Positions 1 through 9,066 of a DNA stretch of 64,000 nt are shown piece after piece. A model generated the notes under the pieces. The model had not been told where the DNA came from. It was given only the letters and a program-made list of their open reading frames with translations, and made no database searches. The stretch's first letter is position 1. Every line of letters begins with the position of its first letter. The translations under genes and the position numbers were made by a program. The stretch lies in assembly GCA_963799315.1 (NCBI GenBank), contig CAWCWP010000001.1, positions 310,001 through 374,000 on the forward strand, in the 5' to 3' direction. This DNA is from Parerythrobacter_A sp963799315 (lineage in GTDB: Bacteria > Pseudomonadota > Alphaproteobacteria > Sphingomonadales > Sphingomonadaceae).

Positions 1-263
1 TTGAGGATGTCGATTACGGTCGACATGGCGAAATCGTCGCGCTGGGCGGCGGCGATCATCGGGTAACGGATGGCGGCGACGAATTCGTCATAGGTGACGG
101 CGTCATCCTCCGCCTTGTCTTCGCGCAGGTTCAGGCCCTTGGCGACGAAGCAAGTGCGCGCGGCCTCGACAGCATCTTCGGACAGTTCGACGGGCGGTGC
201 GGTGCTGCATCCGGTCAGCAGGGCACCTATCGCTACGGTCGTGGTCATGGTTCGGTACAGCAT
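1..263 (-). CDS. Putative lipoprotein, partial (C-terminus outside window)
   Basis: An ATG at 263 opens a frame with a short hydrophobic leader and a lipobox ending LLTGC near residue 20, so the product is probably an outer- or inner-membrane lipoprotein. After the Cys the sequence is acidic and soluble (it contains VELSEDAVEAA and CFVAKGLNL). The reading frame runs off the left edge, so about 87 residues are visible. I do not recognise the family. It lies downstream of the glutathione transferase gene on the same strand. Confidence 0.6.
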   Translation of the reverse strand, partial: MLYRTMTTTVAIGALLTGCSTAPPVELSEDAVEAARTCFVAKGLNLREDKAEDDAVTYDEFVAAIRYPMIAAAQRDDFAMSTVIDIL

Positions 264-288
264 TGTCATCCCCTGTAGGTTTCGCGGT

Positions 289-931
289 TCAGGCCAGGTT
301 CGGTTCGACGCCCGGCTCGCATTTCGCCCAGGCGCGCTGATAGGCTTCGCGCGCGCCGATGCGTTGCAGGTAAGCGGCGATGTTCGGGAATTTTTCCAGC
401 GTGGTGGCGCGGGTCATGCGGGCGGTGGTCAGGCAATAAACCATCATGATGTCCGCCAGTGTTAGTTGTCCGCCGCCGAAGAACTCCGCTTCTCCCAGCC
501 GTTTCTCGGCCATGCGCCATGCTTTGGCGGTGCGGTCCGCCACGAAGGAGCCGGGCAGTTCGTTCTGCGGCTGGGCCATCGACAGCATCAGCTGCATCAT
601 GCCGTTGGTCATGAAGGTGCCGTTGGCGAAATGCAGCCAGAACAGGTGGTCGGCGAAATCGGCGTGGTCGGGCGCGAGGCTGTGCTTTCGCCTCGCCATA
701 TTTGCGGTCGACATATTCGCAGATCGCGCCGCTTTCGGCGAGAACGAGGTCGCCGTCCTCGATGACCGGAGCCATTCCGGAGGGGTGCAGCGCCTTCAGT
801 TCGTCGGGCGCAAGGCGATTGTCGGCGCGGCGGTCGTACCGCTTGAACATGTACTCCAGCCCCAGCTCCTCCGCCAGCCAGACGACCCGTTCCGATTGCG
901 AAATGCCGAGGTGATGGATGGTGAGTGTCAT
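289..931 (-). CDS. Glutathione S-transferase family protein, frameshifted
   Basis: The N-terminal half (from 931) is a thioredoxin-like GST domain. It has SERVVWLAEELGLEY, then the cis-Pro region SGMAPVIEDGD and the glutathione-contact motif LAESGAICEYV. The helical C-terminal domain (LTLADIMMVY, then FPNIAAYLQRIGAREAYQRA) continues in another frame that ends at 289. Removing one base near 694-700 (an extra A in the revcomp run GCGAAAGCAC) joins YGEAK to HSLAPDHADF. Together they give about 213 residues, normal for the family. The enzyme would conjugate glutathione to electrophiles or act as a peroxidase; the substrate is not visible. I read the break as a sequence error, though a recent pseudogene is possible. 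Confidence 0.85.
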
Positions 932-970
932 GGGGCGGGTTCCTTATGTAATGGCGCGCTAGTCTCTACA

Positions 971-1060
971 CCGTTCATCCTGAGCTTGTCGAAGGATCGT
1001 TCTTTTTCTGCACCGTGGCTAAAGCGAAGGACGGCCCTTCGACAAGCTCAGGGCGAACGG
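971..1060. repeat. REP-like inverted repeat (about 25-bp arms)
   Basis: The arm at 972-996 (CGTTCATCCTGAGCTTGTCG and onward) is nearly the reverse complement of the arm at 1036-1060, with about 39 bases between. It sits between the convergent-side start of the GST gene and the 3' end of priA. The motif CCTGAGCTTGTCGAAGG is, from memory, widespread in sphingomonad intergenic DNA. Confidence 0.85.
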
Positions 1061-1075
1061 ATTTTTCACGCAGGG

Positions 1076-3243
1076 TCACACGAAGCTATACGGATCGATG
1101 TCCACGCTTACACGCACCCCGCGCGGCATGTCGAGCGCGCCGAGCCAGGTGCGGATCACGTCCTGCACCTGCGCGCTGCGCCGCGCATTCAGCAGCAGGC
1201 GATACCGGTAGCGGTTGCGCAGCAGGCTGAGCGGGGCAGGCGCGGGGCCGAGGATGGCGATGTCGGCATGGTTCGGCTTGGCGTTGCCGATGGCGCGGGC
1301 CGCGTCGCGCGCCTCGGCTTCGTCTTCGGAACTGACGATAATCGCGGCCCAGCGTCCGAAAGGCGGGGCACCGGCATGGCGGCGCGCATCGGTTTCGGCG
1401 TCGTAGAACGCATCGCGATCGCCCGCCGCCAGCGCGTCGATCACCGGCGCATCGGGATGGCGGGTCTGGATGAGGACCAGCCCCGGCTTCTCGCCACGGC
1501 CTGCACGCCCCGCGACTTGCGCGACCTGTTGGTAGGTGCGCTCCGCCGCGCGCAGGTCGCCGCCCTCCAGCCCCAGATCGGCATCGACGACGCCAACCAA
1601 AGTCAATTCCGGGAAATGGAATCCCTTCGTCACCAGCTGCGTGCCGACGATCACGTCGATGGCGCGCGCCTCGGCCTGCGCCACGAAATCCGCTGCTTTG
1701 TCGGGCGTGTTGAGCGTGTCCGACGTGACCACCGCCACCCGCGCTTCGGGCAGGATGTCGCGCACTTCGTCGGCAATACGTTCCACGCCGGGACCGCAGG
1801 CGACAAGGCAGTCCGGTTCGCCGCATTCGGGACAGGCGTCGGGCGGCGGCGTCTCGTGGCCGCAATGGTGGCAGGCGAGCCGCTGGGTGAAGCGATGCTC
1901 CACCAGCCAGGCGCTGCAATTCGGGCATTCGAAGCGGAACCCGCAATGGCGGCACAGCGTCAGCGGGGCATAGCCGCGCCGGTTCAGGAACAGCAGCGAT
2001 TGCTCGCCGCGTTCCAGCCGCGTGGTCATTTCCTCCACCAGCGGGGCGGACAGCCAGCGGCCGCGTTCGGGCGGTGCTTTTGTCAGGTCGAGCAGGCGAA
2101 TTTCGGGTAGCTCAGCGACGCCGAAGCGGCTGGGCAGTTCGAGCCGTTCATATACCTCGGTCTGCGCCATGTGCAGGCTTTCCAGCGCAGGCGTGGCGCT
2201 AGCCAGCACTACCGGCAGTTTCTCGAACCGGGCGCGCATCACGGCGACGTCGCGGGCGTTGTATCGCACCCCGTCATCCTGCTTGAAGCTGACCTCGTGC
2301 GCCTCGTCCACCACGATCAGGCCGAGATTGGCGTAAGGCAGGAACAGAGCCGAACGCGCGCCGACCACGACTTGCGCGGTTCCCTGTGCAATGGCCCGCC
2401 ATGCCCGGCGGCGTTCGGTGCTCTTTAACGCGCTGTGCCACACCACCGGCGGCGCACCGAACCGCGCGGCGAAGCGGCCCAGAAACGCCTGTGTCAGCGC
2501 AATTTCGGGCAGCAGCACCAGCACCTGCCGCCCCGCTTTTAGTGCCGCCGCCATCGGTTCGAAATAGGTTTCGGTCTTGCCCGACCCGGTCACTCCATCG
2601 AGCAGGAAAGGGGCGAAACGGCGCGCGGTGACAGCATCCGACATGGTGCGCGCCACCGCACACTGGTCGGCATTCAGTTCCACCGTCGCATGGCCCGCAT
2701 CGGCGCGGGGGTAGGGGCGGTCGATATCCACCGCCACCGGCTCCAGCACGCCCTGGTTCGACCAGCCCGCGCAGCACGCCGTCCGATACGCCCGCGATCT
2801 GCCGCCAGCTCGCGGATAACGCCCTGCTCGCCCTCCAGCGCCGCCATCGCCAGCTCGCGCTTGGACGTCATGCGTTCGGGCAGGCCGCCCGACAGCCGGT
2901 ATTCGGTGATGCTGGTCGGCCCGCGTATCGCGCCGCCCGATCCCACGACCATCCGCGCAACGGAGGCCATCGGCGCGCAGTAATAGTCCGCCGTCCACTC
3001 GATCAGCCGCCGCAGCGGGGCGGAAATAGGCGGAACGGGCGCGACGTCCAGGATCGGGCGCAGCTTGTGTTCCGGCACGTCCTCGGCAGGCAGGCGCTCC
3101 GGCTCCCACACCACGCCGGTGATCTGGCGCGGCCCCAGCGGTGCGGTGACGATGGAACCGCACACTGCCGTCATCCCGTCGGGCACGCGATAATCCAGCG
3201 TGCCCAAGGCAGCGTTAAAAACAAGGAGACGGACGCGGTTCAT
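1076..3243 (-). CDS. priA: Primosomal protein N' (replication restart helicase PriA), frameshifted
   Basis: PriA recognises stalled forks and reloads the replicative helicase. The N-terminal DNA-binding part starts at 3243 (MNRVRLLVFNAAL). The helicase part has Walker A GVTGSGKTE, the DEAH-like box VVDEAHE, SATPALES, and the zinc-binding Cys pairs CRHCGF, CPNC, CHHCG and CPECG. It ends with TQLVTKGFHFP and QVAGRAGRG. Two extra bases, near 2811 and 2771, shift the frame twice inside about 45 bases; the segment GVSDGVLRGLV is read in the middle frame. The total of about 722 residues matches the family. Both shifts look like sequence errors because this gene is almost universal. It is divergent from the DUF4197 gene. 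Confidence 0.93.
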
Positions 3244-3304
3244 GTTGTAGGATGGATATGGAGTGCGGGGGCGGGTGCCCGCAAGGCAAGGATTGGGGAC
3301 AATT

Positions 3305-4018
3305 ATGGATATTCTGGACAGCACACTGGAACGGCGCGGTTTTCTTAAAGCCGGGCTGAAAAGCGGGGCGGGTGCCGGTGCAGCGCTTGGCGTGATCGGT
3401 TTGAGCGGCTGCGCGGGAACCGGCGGCTTCGGACTGACCGACGCGATCCAGCGGCTGCTGCTGCTGTCCAGCGAACGCGCCTTTGCGCGGCTTACTTCCG
3501 ATGGCGGCTATTGGGACCAGCAGGTCGGCACGGTCGGGCTGAATAATATTCTCGGCACGCGCGGCGATATCCTGTCCTCGATCCTGACCAGCACGCTGTT
3601 CAAGTCGCAATTGCAGGGCGCGTTTGCCGATCTGGCGATTGTCGGCTCGCAACGTGCCGCGCCGCTGGTGGCCGATGCGGTGCGCATCGTGGGCGTTACG
3701 GCGGCGGAGCGGCTGGTGCGCGGTGGGCCGACGGCGGCGACATCGTTCCTGCGCGGGCAGATGGGCGACACGCTGGTCCGCGCGATGGTGCCCGAACTCG
3801 ACCAGGGCATCCGGCTTGCCAACAACCCCGTCATCGGGCGTGCGCTGACCCAGCTGACCGGCGTGAATGTCGGCAGCGTCGTCACCCGCTTCTCCGACAG
3901 CATCAACGATGCGATCTGGACCGAGATGGGCCGTGAAGAAAGCGCCATCCGCGCCGATCCCGGCAGCACCAACGACCCGCTGCTGATGGGTGTGTTCGGG
4001 CTGGCTGGGGCGCTCTAG
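3305..4018 (+). CDS. DUF4197 family protein with Tat-type lipoprotein leader
   Basis: I start at the ATG at 3305 because it places a twin-arginine-like leader (ERRGFLKAGLKSG) at the N-terminus, followed by a hydrophobic stretch and a lipobox ending LSGCAG. The mature part has FALTDAIQRLL-like, GILSSIL-like and MGREESAIRADP segments typical of DUF4197 proteins (about 235 residues). Function is unknown in the family; location is probably periplasmic or membrane-anchored. It ends base-to-base against the convergent DUF2490 gene. Confidence 0.8.
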   Translation: MDILDSTLERRGFLKAGLKSGAGAGAALGVIGLSGCAGTGGFGLTDAIQRLLLLSSERAFARLTSDGGYWDQQVGTVGLNNILGTRGDILSSILTSTLFKSQLQGAFADLAIVGSQRAAPLVADAVRIVGVTAAERLVRGGPTAATSFLRGQMGDTLVRAMVPELDQGIRLANNPVIGRALTQLTGVNVGSVVTRFSDSINDAIWTEMGREESAIRADPGSTNDPLLMGVFGLAGAL

Positions 4019-4678
4019 TCAGAACGCGAAATCGATGCCGATCAGCGGGGCATGACCGACGACGTCGGGCGCGTTGTCCTCGAAATCCTGCTGGCGAAGA
4101 TAGGTCAGGCTGACGCCGAGCCGGTCGGACACATCGTAGCCAACCCCGACCGTCGTGCGAAGGCCGGTTATACCGGTATCTCCGCCAACGCTCGTGCCGC
4201 GTAGTGTCCAGAACAGTTCCGCATCGGTCTTGGCGGACCAACGCCCGTCATCGCTCAACGGAACGGCCACGCCCAAGCGGGGCCGCAACCGCAGGCCCAT
4301 GCGCCCGCCGCGATCTTCCACGAACCGTTCCTCCAGCCGCAACCGCGTGCGCAGGATGCCGTGGCTGGTCGATAGTTGCTGCATGGTGCGCAGCTCGTCG
4401 CTGCCGCCATCGTTGACGCGTTTCTCCACTGCGCCAGCCAATGTGACATTGTCGGCCAGTTTCTGCTTCACCCAGCCGCGAACGAAATAGGTGTCGACGC
4501 GTCCCCGCGCCGAATCGCGAAAGCGCTGCGCCGTTTCCAGCTCCAGCTCGGTGTCGTCGTCCAGCGTATAGGCGAAAGAGGGGTTCAGCCAGAGCTCGAA
4601 ATCCTCATCCGTTGCCGATGCGGTGGCAGGCAGGGAGAGAGCGAGAACGGCGGCGGCGGACTTGATTAAGCGTGTCAT
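4019..4678 (-). CDS. DUF2490 family outer-membrane-like protein
   Basis: A signal peptide (MTRLIKSAAAVLALSLPATASA) is followed by alternating beta strands ending in phenylalanine (IGIDFAF), the pattern of an outer-membrane barrel. Internal segments ELWLNPSFAYTLDD, ELETAQRFRD and LRTRLRLEERF fit DUF2490, a small barrel family of unknown role. It is 219 residues. I chose the ATG at 4678 because longer upstream starts lack a signal peptide and run into the divergent aldolase gene. Confidence 0.75.
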   Translation of the reverse strand: MTRLIKSAAAVLALSLPATASATDEDFELWLNPSFAYTLDDDTELELETAQRFRDSARGRVDTYFVRGWVKQKLADNVTLAGAVEKRVNDGGSDELRTMQQLSTSHGILRTRLRLEERFVEDRGGRMGLRLRPRLGVAVPLSDDGRWSAKTDAELFWTLRGTSVGGDTGITGLRTTVGVGYDVSDRLGVSLTYLRQQDFEDNAPDVVGHAPLIGIDFAF

Positions 4679-4733
4679 ATCGCCAAAGCCTGTAACCAAT
4701 CCCATATCGGTCCGCCACCGGAGTTTGCCAATT

Positions 4734-5387
4734 ATGAAGTTCTTCGCCGACACCGCCGAAATCGACGCGATCCGCGACCTTGCCGCAACCGGCCTGCTCG
4801 ATGGCGTCACCACCAACCCGTCGCTCATCGCCAAGTCAGGGCGCGATTTCATGGAGGTGACGAAGGAAATCTGCGGCCTGACCGATGGCCCGGTCAGCGC
4901 CGAGGTTGTCGCGCTGGATCACGACACCATGATGCGCGAGGCGGAGAAGCTGCGCGCCATTGCGGACAATGTCTGCATCAAGGTGCCGCTGACGATCGAC
5001 GGGCTGAAGACCTGCAAGGCGCTGACCGGCGACGGCACGATGGTCAATGTCACCCTGTGCTTCAGCGCGAACCAGGCGCTGCTGGCGGCGAAGGCGGGCG
5101 CGACATTCGTTTCGCCTTTTGTCGGGCGGCACGACGATAACGGGTTCGACGGCATGAGCCTGATTTCCGACATCGACCTGATCTACAGCAATTACGGCTT
5201 CGAAACCGAGATCCTGGTCGCCAGCGTGCGCCATGCGGGGCATGTGCTGGAAGCGGCGAAGATCGGTGCGGATGTGATGACCGCCCCGCCCAAGGTCATC
5301 ATGGCGCTGGCAAACCATGTGCTGACCGACAAGGGTATCGAAGGGTTCCTGAAGGACTGGAAATCGACGGGGCAGAGTATACTTTAG
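4734..5387 (+). CDS. fsa: Fructose-6-phosphate aldolase / transaldolase-like protein
   Basis: This class I aldolase of the small transaldolase subfamily (217 residues, the usual FSA/TalC length) starts MKFFADTAEIDAIRDLA. TTNPSLIAKSGRDF, the Schiff-base lysine in CIKVPLT, FVSPFVGRHDD and ADVMTAPPKVI are all present. It would split or form fructose-6-phosphate, or transfer dihydroxyacetone units, in the cytosol. In Sphingomonadales without a full-length transaldolase it may serve the pentose-phosphate route; that is inference. A very strong hairpin follows its stop codon. Confidence 0.9.
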   Translation: MKFFADTAEIDAIRDLAATGLLDGVTTNPSLIAKSGRDFMEVTKEICGLTDGPVSAEVVALDHDTMMREAEKLRAIADNVCIKVPLTIDGLKTCKALTGDGTMVNVTLCFSANQALLAAKAGATFVSPFVGRHDDNGFDGMSLISDIDLIYSNYGFETEILVASVRHAGHVLEAAKIGADVMTAPPKVIMALANHVLTDKGIEGFLKDWKSTGQSIL

Positions 5388-5417
5388 TCTAGTGCGGTCG
5401 GGCATCCGCCCTCCCTT

Positions 5418-5499
5418 GCTGTGCCGTCCCGCTCCCCCTCCCGGCCACCCACGGGATTATCCTCAAGGGTGGCCGGGAGGGGGAGCGGGATGGCACAGC
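5418..5499. repeat. 33-bp near-perfect inverted repeat between fsa and cobT
   Basis: Arm 5418-5450 and arm 5467-5499 pair over 33 bases with a single mismatch and a 16-base loop. It could act as a bidirectional terminator for fsa, but it lacks a T-run and is much longer than a normal terminator stem. A REP/MITE-type element is as likely. Confidence 0.85.
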
Positions 5500-5527
5500 A
5501 CCGAGCGTTAGCGAGCAAATAAATACC

Positions 5528-7354
5528 ATGTCCGATGAAACACCTCTCGACCTGTTCAAGCGCGCGCTGACCGGCACGGCGCGGGCGTTGGCGCATGAGC
5601 CGGAGGTCGAGGTTGCGTGGAGTGCGGACAGCCCCAGCGCGTCGGGTGCGAACTTCCGTGTGCCGCTGCCGGGCCGTAATCTACCGGAGGGGCAAGCTAC
5701 CGAAGCGCGCGGGTTTGCGGACAGTTTCGCGCTGCGCCTGCGCCATCACAGCGAAGCGCTGCATGACCGCGCCGCGCCGGGCGAACCGGTGGCGCGCGCG
5801 TGTTACGATGCGGTGGAGCAGGTGCGGTACGAGGCGCTTGGCTCCAGCGGGTTCGATGGCATCCGCGACAATCTCGACGCGGCGATCGAGCTGCGCACTG
5901 CATCCGACCCGATCGCGCGCGCAAAGGGCGAGGCCGAAGTGCCGCTGCACACCGCGCTCGGCCTGATGCTGCGCAAGCGAGCTGACCGGCGCGCCCATCC
6001 CGAAGCGCGCCGAGCCGGGCGTCGACGATGGTGCGCGATTTCATCGAAGACGCGCACCGGTACGGACTTCGCCGCGCTGGCCGGTTCGCTCGATGACCAG
6101 CAGGCGTTCCAGCAACTGACGCTCGACATGCTACGCAATCTCGAACTCACTCGCCCCGACGATGACGGCACCTCGGACGAGGACGATGGCGACGAGGAGG
6201 ACGGGCAGGAGGAGCCGGAACAGGACGACGGCGCCGACGACCAGGACGGGGCCGAGCCGCAGGGCGCCGAAATGGCGGGCGAAGAAAGCGAAGGCGAGAG
6301 CGACGGCGACCCCGAAGCCGACGGCGAACCGGGCGACGAGACCAGCGACGGGCAGGCTGGCGACGAAGGCGAGGAGGGCATGATGCCCGTGCGCCCCAAC
6401 CGCCCGTGGACCGACATCCCCAACGATTTCGAATATAACCGCTTCACCGACCGCTTCGACGAGGAAGTCGAAGCGCCCGAGTTGTGCGACGCGGAGGAGC
6501 TGGACCGGCTGCGCACCTATCTCGACAGCCAGCTGACCGGCCTGCAATCGGTGGTGACGAAGCTGGCCAACCGCCTGCAACGCCGCCTGATGGCGCAACA
6601 GAACCGCAGCTGGGATTTCGACCAGGACGAGGGGCTGCTGGATGCCGCGCGGCTGGCCCGTGTGGTGGTCAGCCCCGGCAGCTCGCTGAGTTACAAGGTA
6701 GAGCGCGACACCGAGTTCAAGGATACCATCGTCACGCTGCTGATCGACAATAGCGGCTCCATGCGCGGGCGGCCGATCTCTATCGCCGCGATCAGCGCCG
6801 ACATCCTCGCGCGCACGCTGGAACGGTGCGGGGTGAAGACCGAGATACTGGGCTTCACCACCCGCGCCTGGAAAGGCGGACAATCGCGCGAGGCCTGGCT
6901 GGCCGACGGCAAGCCCCCCGCACCGGGGCGACTGAACGATCTGCGGCATATCATCTACAAAAAGGCGGACGAACCGTGGCGGCGCGCGCGGCGCAATCTT
7001 GGCCTAATGATGCGCGAGGGGCTGCTGAAGGAAAACATCGACGGCGAGGCGCTGCTCTGGGCGCATTCGCGATTGCTGGCGAGACCAGAAGACCGCCGCA
7101 TCCTGATGGTGATATCGGACGGCGCGCCGGTGGACGACAGCACGCTGTCGGTAAACTCGGCGGGCTATCTGGAGCAGCACTTGCGCCGCGTGATCGACTG
7201 GGTGGAAACCAAGTCGCCGGTAGAGCTGGCCGCCATCGGCATCGGCCACGACGTAACGCGCTATTACAAACGCGCGGTGACGATTATGGACGTGGAGCAG
7301 CTAGGCGGCACGATCATCGAACAGCTTGCCGGGCTGTTCGAGGTGGAGGGGTAG
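5528..7354 (+). CDS. cobT: Cobaltochelatase subunit CobT (compensated frameshifts inside)
   Basis: CobT, with CobS, forms the AAA-type complex that drives CobN in inserting cobalt into hydrogenobyrinic acid diamide. The protein has an N-terminal conserved half, a very acidic linker (residues about 210-285, runs of D/E/G) and a C-terminal von Willebrand A domain with the MIDAS motif DNSGSM near residue 406 and ISDGAPVDD. Between about 5968 and 6050 three extra single bases cancel out, so the frame stays open. The translated stretch there (KRADRRAHPEARRAGRR) is nonsense where other frames read QLTGAPIPKRAEPGV. The result is 608 residues. No cobS is adjacent in the window. The MNT gene follows 2 bases after the stop. 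Confidence 0.9.
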   Translation: MSDETPLDLFKRALTGTARALAHEPEVEVAWSADSPSASGANFRVPLPGRNLPEGQATEARGFADSFALRLRHHSEALHDRAAPGEPVARACYDAVEQVRYEALGSSGFDGIRDNLDAAIELRTASDPIARAKGEAEVPLHTALGLMLRKRADRRAHPEARRAGRRRWCAISSKTRTGTDFAALAGSLDDQQAFQQLTLDMLRNLELTRPDDDGTSDEDDGDEEDGQEEPEQDDGADDQDGAEPQGAEMAGEESEGESDGDPEADGEPGDETSDGQAGDEGEEGMMPVRPNRPWTDIPNDFEYNRFTDRFDEEVEAPELCDAEELDRLRTYLDSQLTGLQSVVTKLANRLQRRLMAQQNRSWDFDQDEGLLDAARLARVVVSPGSSLSYKVERDTEFKDTIVTLLIDNSGSMRGRPISIAAISADILARTLERCGVKTEILGFTTRAWKGGQSREAWLADGKPPAPGRLNDLRHIIYKKADEPWRRARRNLGLMMREGLLKENIDGEALLWAHSRLLARPEDRRILMVISDGAPVDDSTLSVNSAGYLEQHLRRVIDWVETKSPVELAAIGIGHDVTRYYKRAVTIMDVEQLGGTIIEQLAGLFEVEG

Positions 7355-7356
7355 TT

Positions 7357-7653
7357 ATGGATACCGAGACTGCTTTGGAACGCGTAAAAGCAGCGCAACC
7401 CAAACTGGCGGAAATGGGCGTTGTCAGCCTGTCGCTGTTCGGCTCGCGTGCACGGGGCACGGCGACGGAAGATTTGGACTTTGATTTTGCGGTGCGGTTG
7501 GACCGGAATAAATCCATCGGTCTGTTCGGCTTTGTAGGTATCCAGCACGAACTAGAGAACATATTGAAATCGAAGGTCGATCTCGTAGCTGAACCCGCGC
7601 GCAAACCGCGCTTTCAGAAGCAGATTGATCGCTGGAGGCGCGATGTCTTCTGA
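7357..7653 (+). CDS. mntA: MNT-type nucleotidyltransferase (MntA-like antitoxin)
   Basis: This 98-residue minimal nucleotidyltransferase carries the active-site signature LFGSRARGTATEDLDFDFAV: the GS motif, then acidic residues for metal binding. Known MntA proteins neutralise a HEPN toxin (HepT) by adenylylating it. Here the gene overlaps the next by 11 bases, which is the standard layout of MNT/HEPN modules. It is squeezed between cobT (2-base gap) and a nitroreductase, so it is probably cotranscribed with cobT. Confidence 0.85.
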   Translation: MDTETALERVKAAQPKLAEMGVVSLSLFGSRARGTATEDLDFDFAVRLDRNKSIGLFGFVGIQHELENILKSKVDLVAEPARKPRFQKQIDRWRRDVF

Positions 7654-8002
7654 GCGAATGCGTCTTCGCGTGCTGGATATCGTCGAGAATATCGAACTAG
7701 CGCAGGAATATCTCGGCAATTTCGACCTCGACGAATTCACCTCGGATCATTTGACTCGGGCCGCCTGCGAACGTTGTCTGCAACGCTTGACGGAAGCTGC
7801 GATCAAAATCGGTGAAGAAGCGTTCATTTCGGTTTCTCCCAATGCGCCTTTTCATGAGGTTCGCGGAATGGGAAATGCGCTGCGTCATGCTTATGATGAG
7901 ATCGAGGCACCCCTTGTGTTCGATACGATAACCAAGAACTTGCCTCCCCTGCTTGAAGACTGCCAACGCTGGCTTGCGGCCAATCCGGACCCAGACGCAT
8001 GA
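7643..8002 (+). CDS. hepT: HEPN-domain protein (HepT-like toxin, DUF86)
   Basis: This all-helical protein of 119 residues starts at the ATG at 7643 (SSERMRLRVLDIVENIELAQEYL). The C-terminal conserved motif reads VRGMGNALRHAYDEI. In typical HepT RNases this region is RNxxxH-Y; here the first Arg position is Gly (GNALRH), with another Arg three residues earlier. The Tyr next to the His, target of MntA adenylylation in studied pairs, is kept. It therefore looks like the toxin half of a type VII-like system, but RNase activity is uncertain. The stop overlaps the next start (ATGA). Confidence 0.82.
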   Translation: MSSERMRLRVLDIVENIELAQEYLGNFDLDEFTSDHLTRAACERCLQRLTEAAIKIGEEAFISVSPNAPFHEVRGMGNALRHAYDEIEAPLVFDTITKNLPPLLEDCQRWLAANPDPDA

Positions 8003-8673
8003 CGCCCACCGAAGCCGTCGCCACCCGCCGCTCCGTTCGCGCATTTCTCGACACGCCCGTCGAGCGCACCACGCTCTCGCGTGTTCTCGACACCGCACAG
8101 CGCAGCCCGTCGGGCGGCAATACGCAGCCGTGGCATGGTATCGTTCTGACCGGCGATCCGATGCAGGCTCTGTTCGACCGGGTGGCGCTGGAGTTTCCCA
8201 AGGGCCGCGGGGCTATGCAGCCGGAATACGATATCTATCCCAAGGGCCTCGACGGTGCCTACGAGCAGCGCCGCTTCGGCGTGGGCGAAGACCTGTATGG
8301 CGCGCTCGGCATTCCGCGCGAGGACAAGATGAAGCGGCTCATGTGGTTTGCCGAAAACTTCCGCGCTTTCGGTGCGCCGGTGCTGATGCTTGTCCATACA
8401 CCGAAATATATGGGGCCGCCGCAATGGTCCGATATCGGCATGTGGTTGCAGACGATCATGCTGCTGCTGCGCGAGGAAGGGCTGGACAGCTGCGCGCAGG
8501 AGGCATGGGCCGCCTACGCGCCGCAGGTGCGCGAGATGGTGGATATTCCGGACGACCATATCTTTTTCTGCGGCATGGCCATCGGCTACCGCGACCCCGA
8601 TGCGGCGGTGAACCAGTTCGACGTCAAGCGCGCCCATGCAGACGAGGCGGTGCGCTGGGAGGGGTGGGGATAG
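7999..8673 (+). CDS. Nitroreductase family protein
   Basis: This FMN-dependent oxidoreductase has 224 residues. The N-terminal FMN-binding motif RRSVRAFLDTP is followed by RSPSGGNTQPWH. MWLQTIMLLLREEGLDSC and the C-terminal GMAIGYRDPDAAVN are typical of the family. It would use NAD(P)H to reduce nitroaromatics, quinones or similar compounds; the substrate cannot be told. It begins inside the stop codon of the HEPN gene, so the MNT-HEPN-nitroreductase genes are translationally linked. Confidence 0.9.
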   Translation: MTPTEAVATRRSVRAFLDTPVERTTLSRVLDTAQRSPSGGNTQPWHGIVLTGDPMQALFDRVALEFPKGRGAMQPEYDIYPKGLDGAYEQRRFGVGEDLYGALGIPREDKMKRLMWFAENFRAFGAPVLMLVHTPKYMGPPQWSDIGMWLQTIMLLLREEGLDSCAQEAWAAYAPQVREMVDIPDDHIFFCGMAIGYRDPDAAVNQFDVKRAHADEAVRWEGWG

Positions 8674-8683
8674 GATCATCCCG

Positions 8684-9011
8684 TCATCGCGAGCCGCTCT
8701 GGATTGCCGCGCTACGCTCGCAATGACAGGGCGTTGGCGAGGCAGAAAGTAAGTATGGCTCTCGCGGAGGCGCAGAGGCACGGAGGGGGCTTCGCCGCGG
8801 GTCTTTTCGATCCGCCGGTTACATCCCGCACAACGAAAGCCGTTACAAAGCGGCTCCGCCGCAGGCACTGCTCTCTTCGTGTCTTCGTGTGAACCACGAC
8901 ATAAAAGCGCAACACCTCCGCGCTCTGCGTCTCTGCGCGCGAAACCTTTTTTCAGACGGCGGAGGTCGGTGCGATCGCCCTTGGATTGCCGCGCTAAGCT
9001 CGCAATGACGA
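8684..9011. repeat. Gene-free spacer with nested REP-like repeats
   Basis: The 393 bases between the nitroreductase and cysS hold no credible gene. A hairpin-forming unit at 8684-8729 (TCATCGCGAG ... CTCGCAATGA) has its second half repeated directly at 8982-9011 (TTGGATTGCCGCGCTAAGCT). Between them, GGAGGCGCAGAGGCAC (about 8766) is answered in inverted form by CTCTGCGTCTCTGCG (about 8921). The nesting suggests insertion of one repeat family into another. Confidence 0.7.
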
Positions 9012-9066
9012 ATGGGCAGGCAGGAGCGGAATTGACCCGTCGCGGCGCAGGAGCCAAGACATCGCC

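Noticed and set aside
446..2110. Long open frame on the plus strand over GST and priA (554 codons)
   Set aside because: It is a high-GC antisense shadow; the minus strand carries recognisable GST and PriA motifs and this frame has none.
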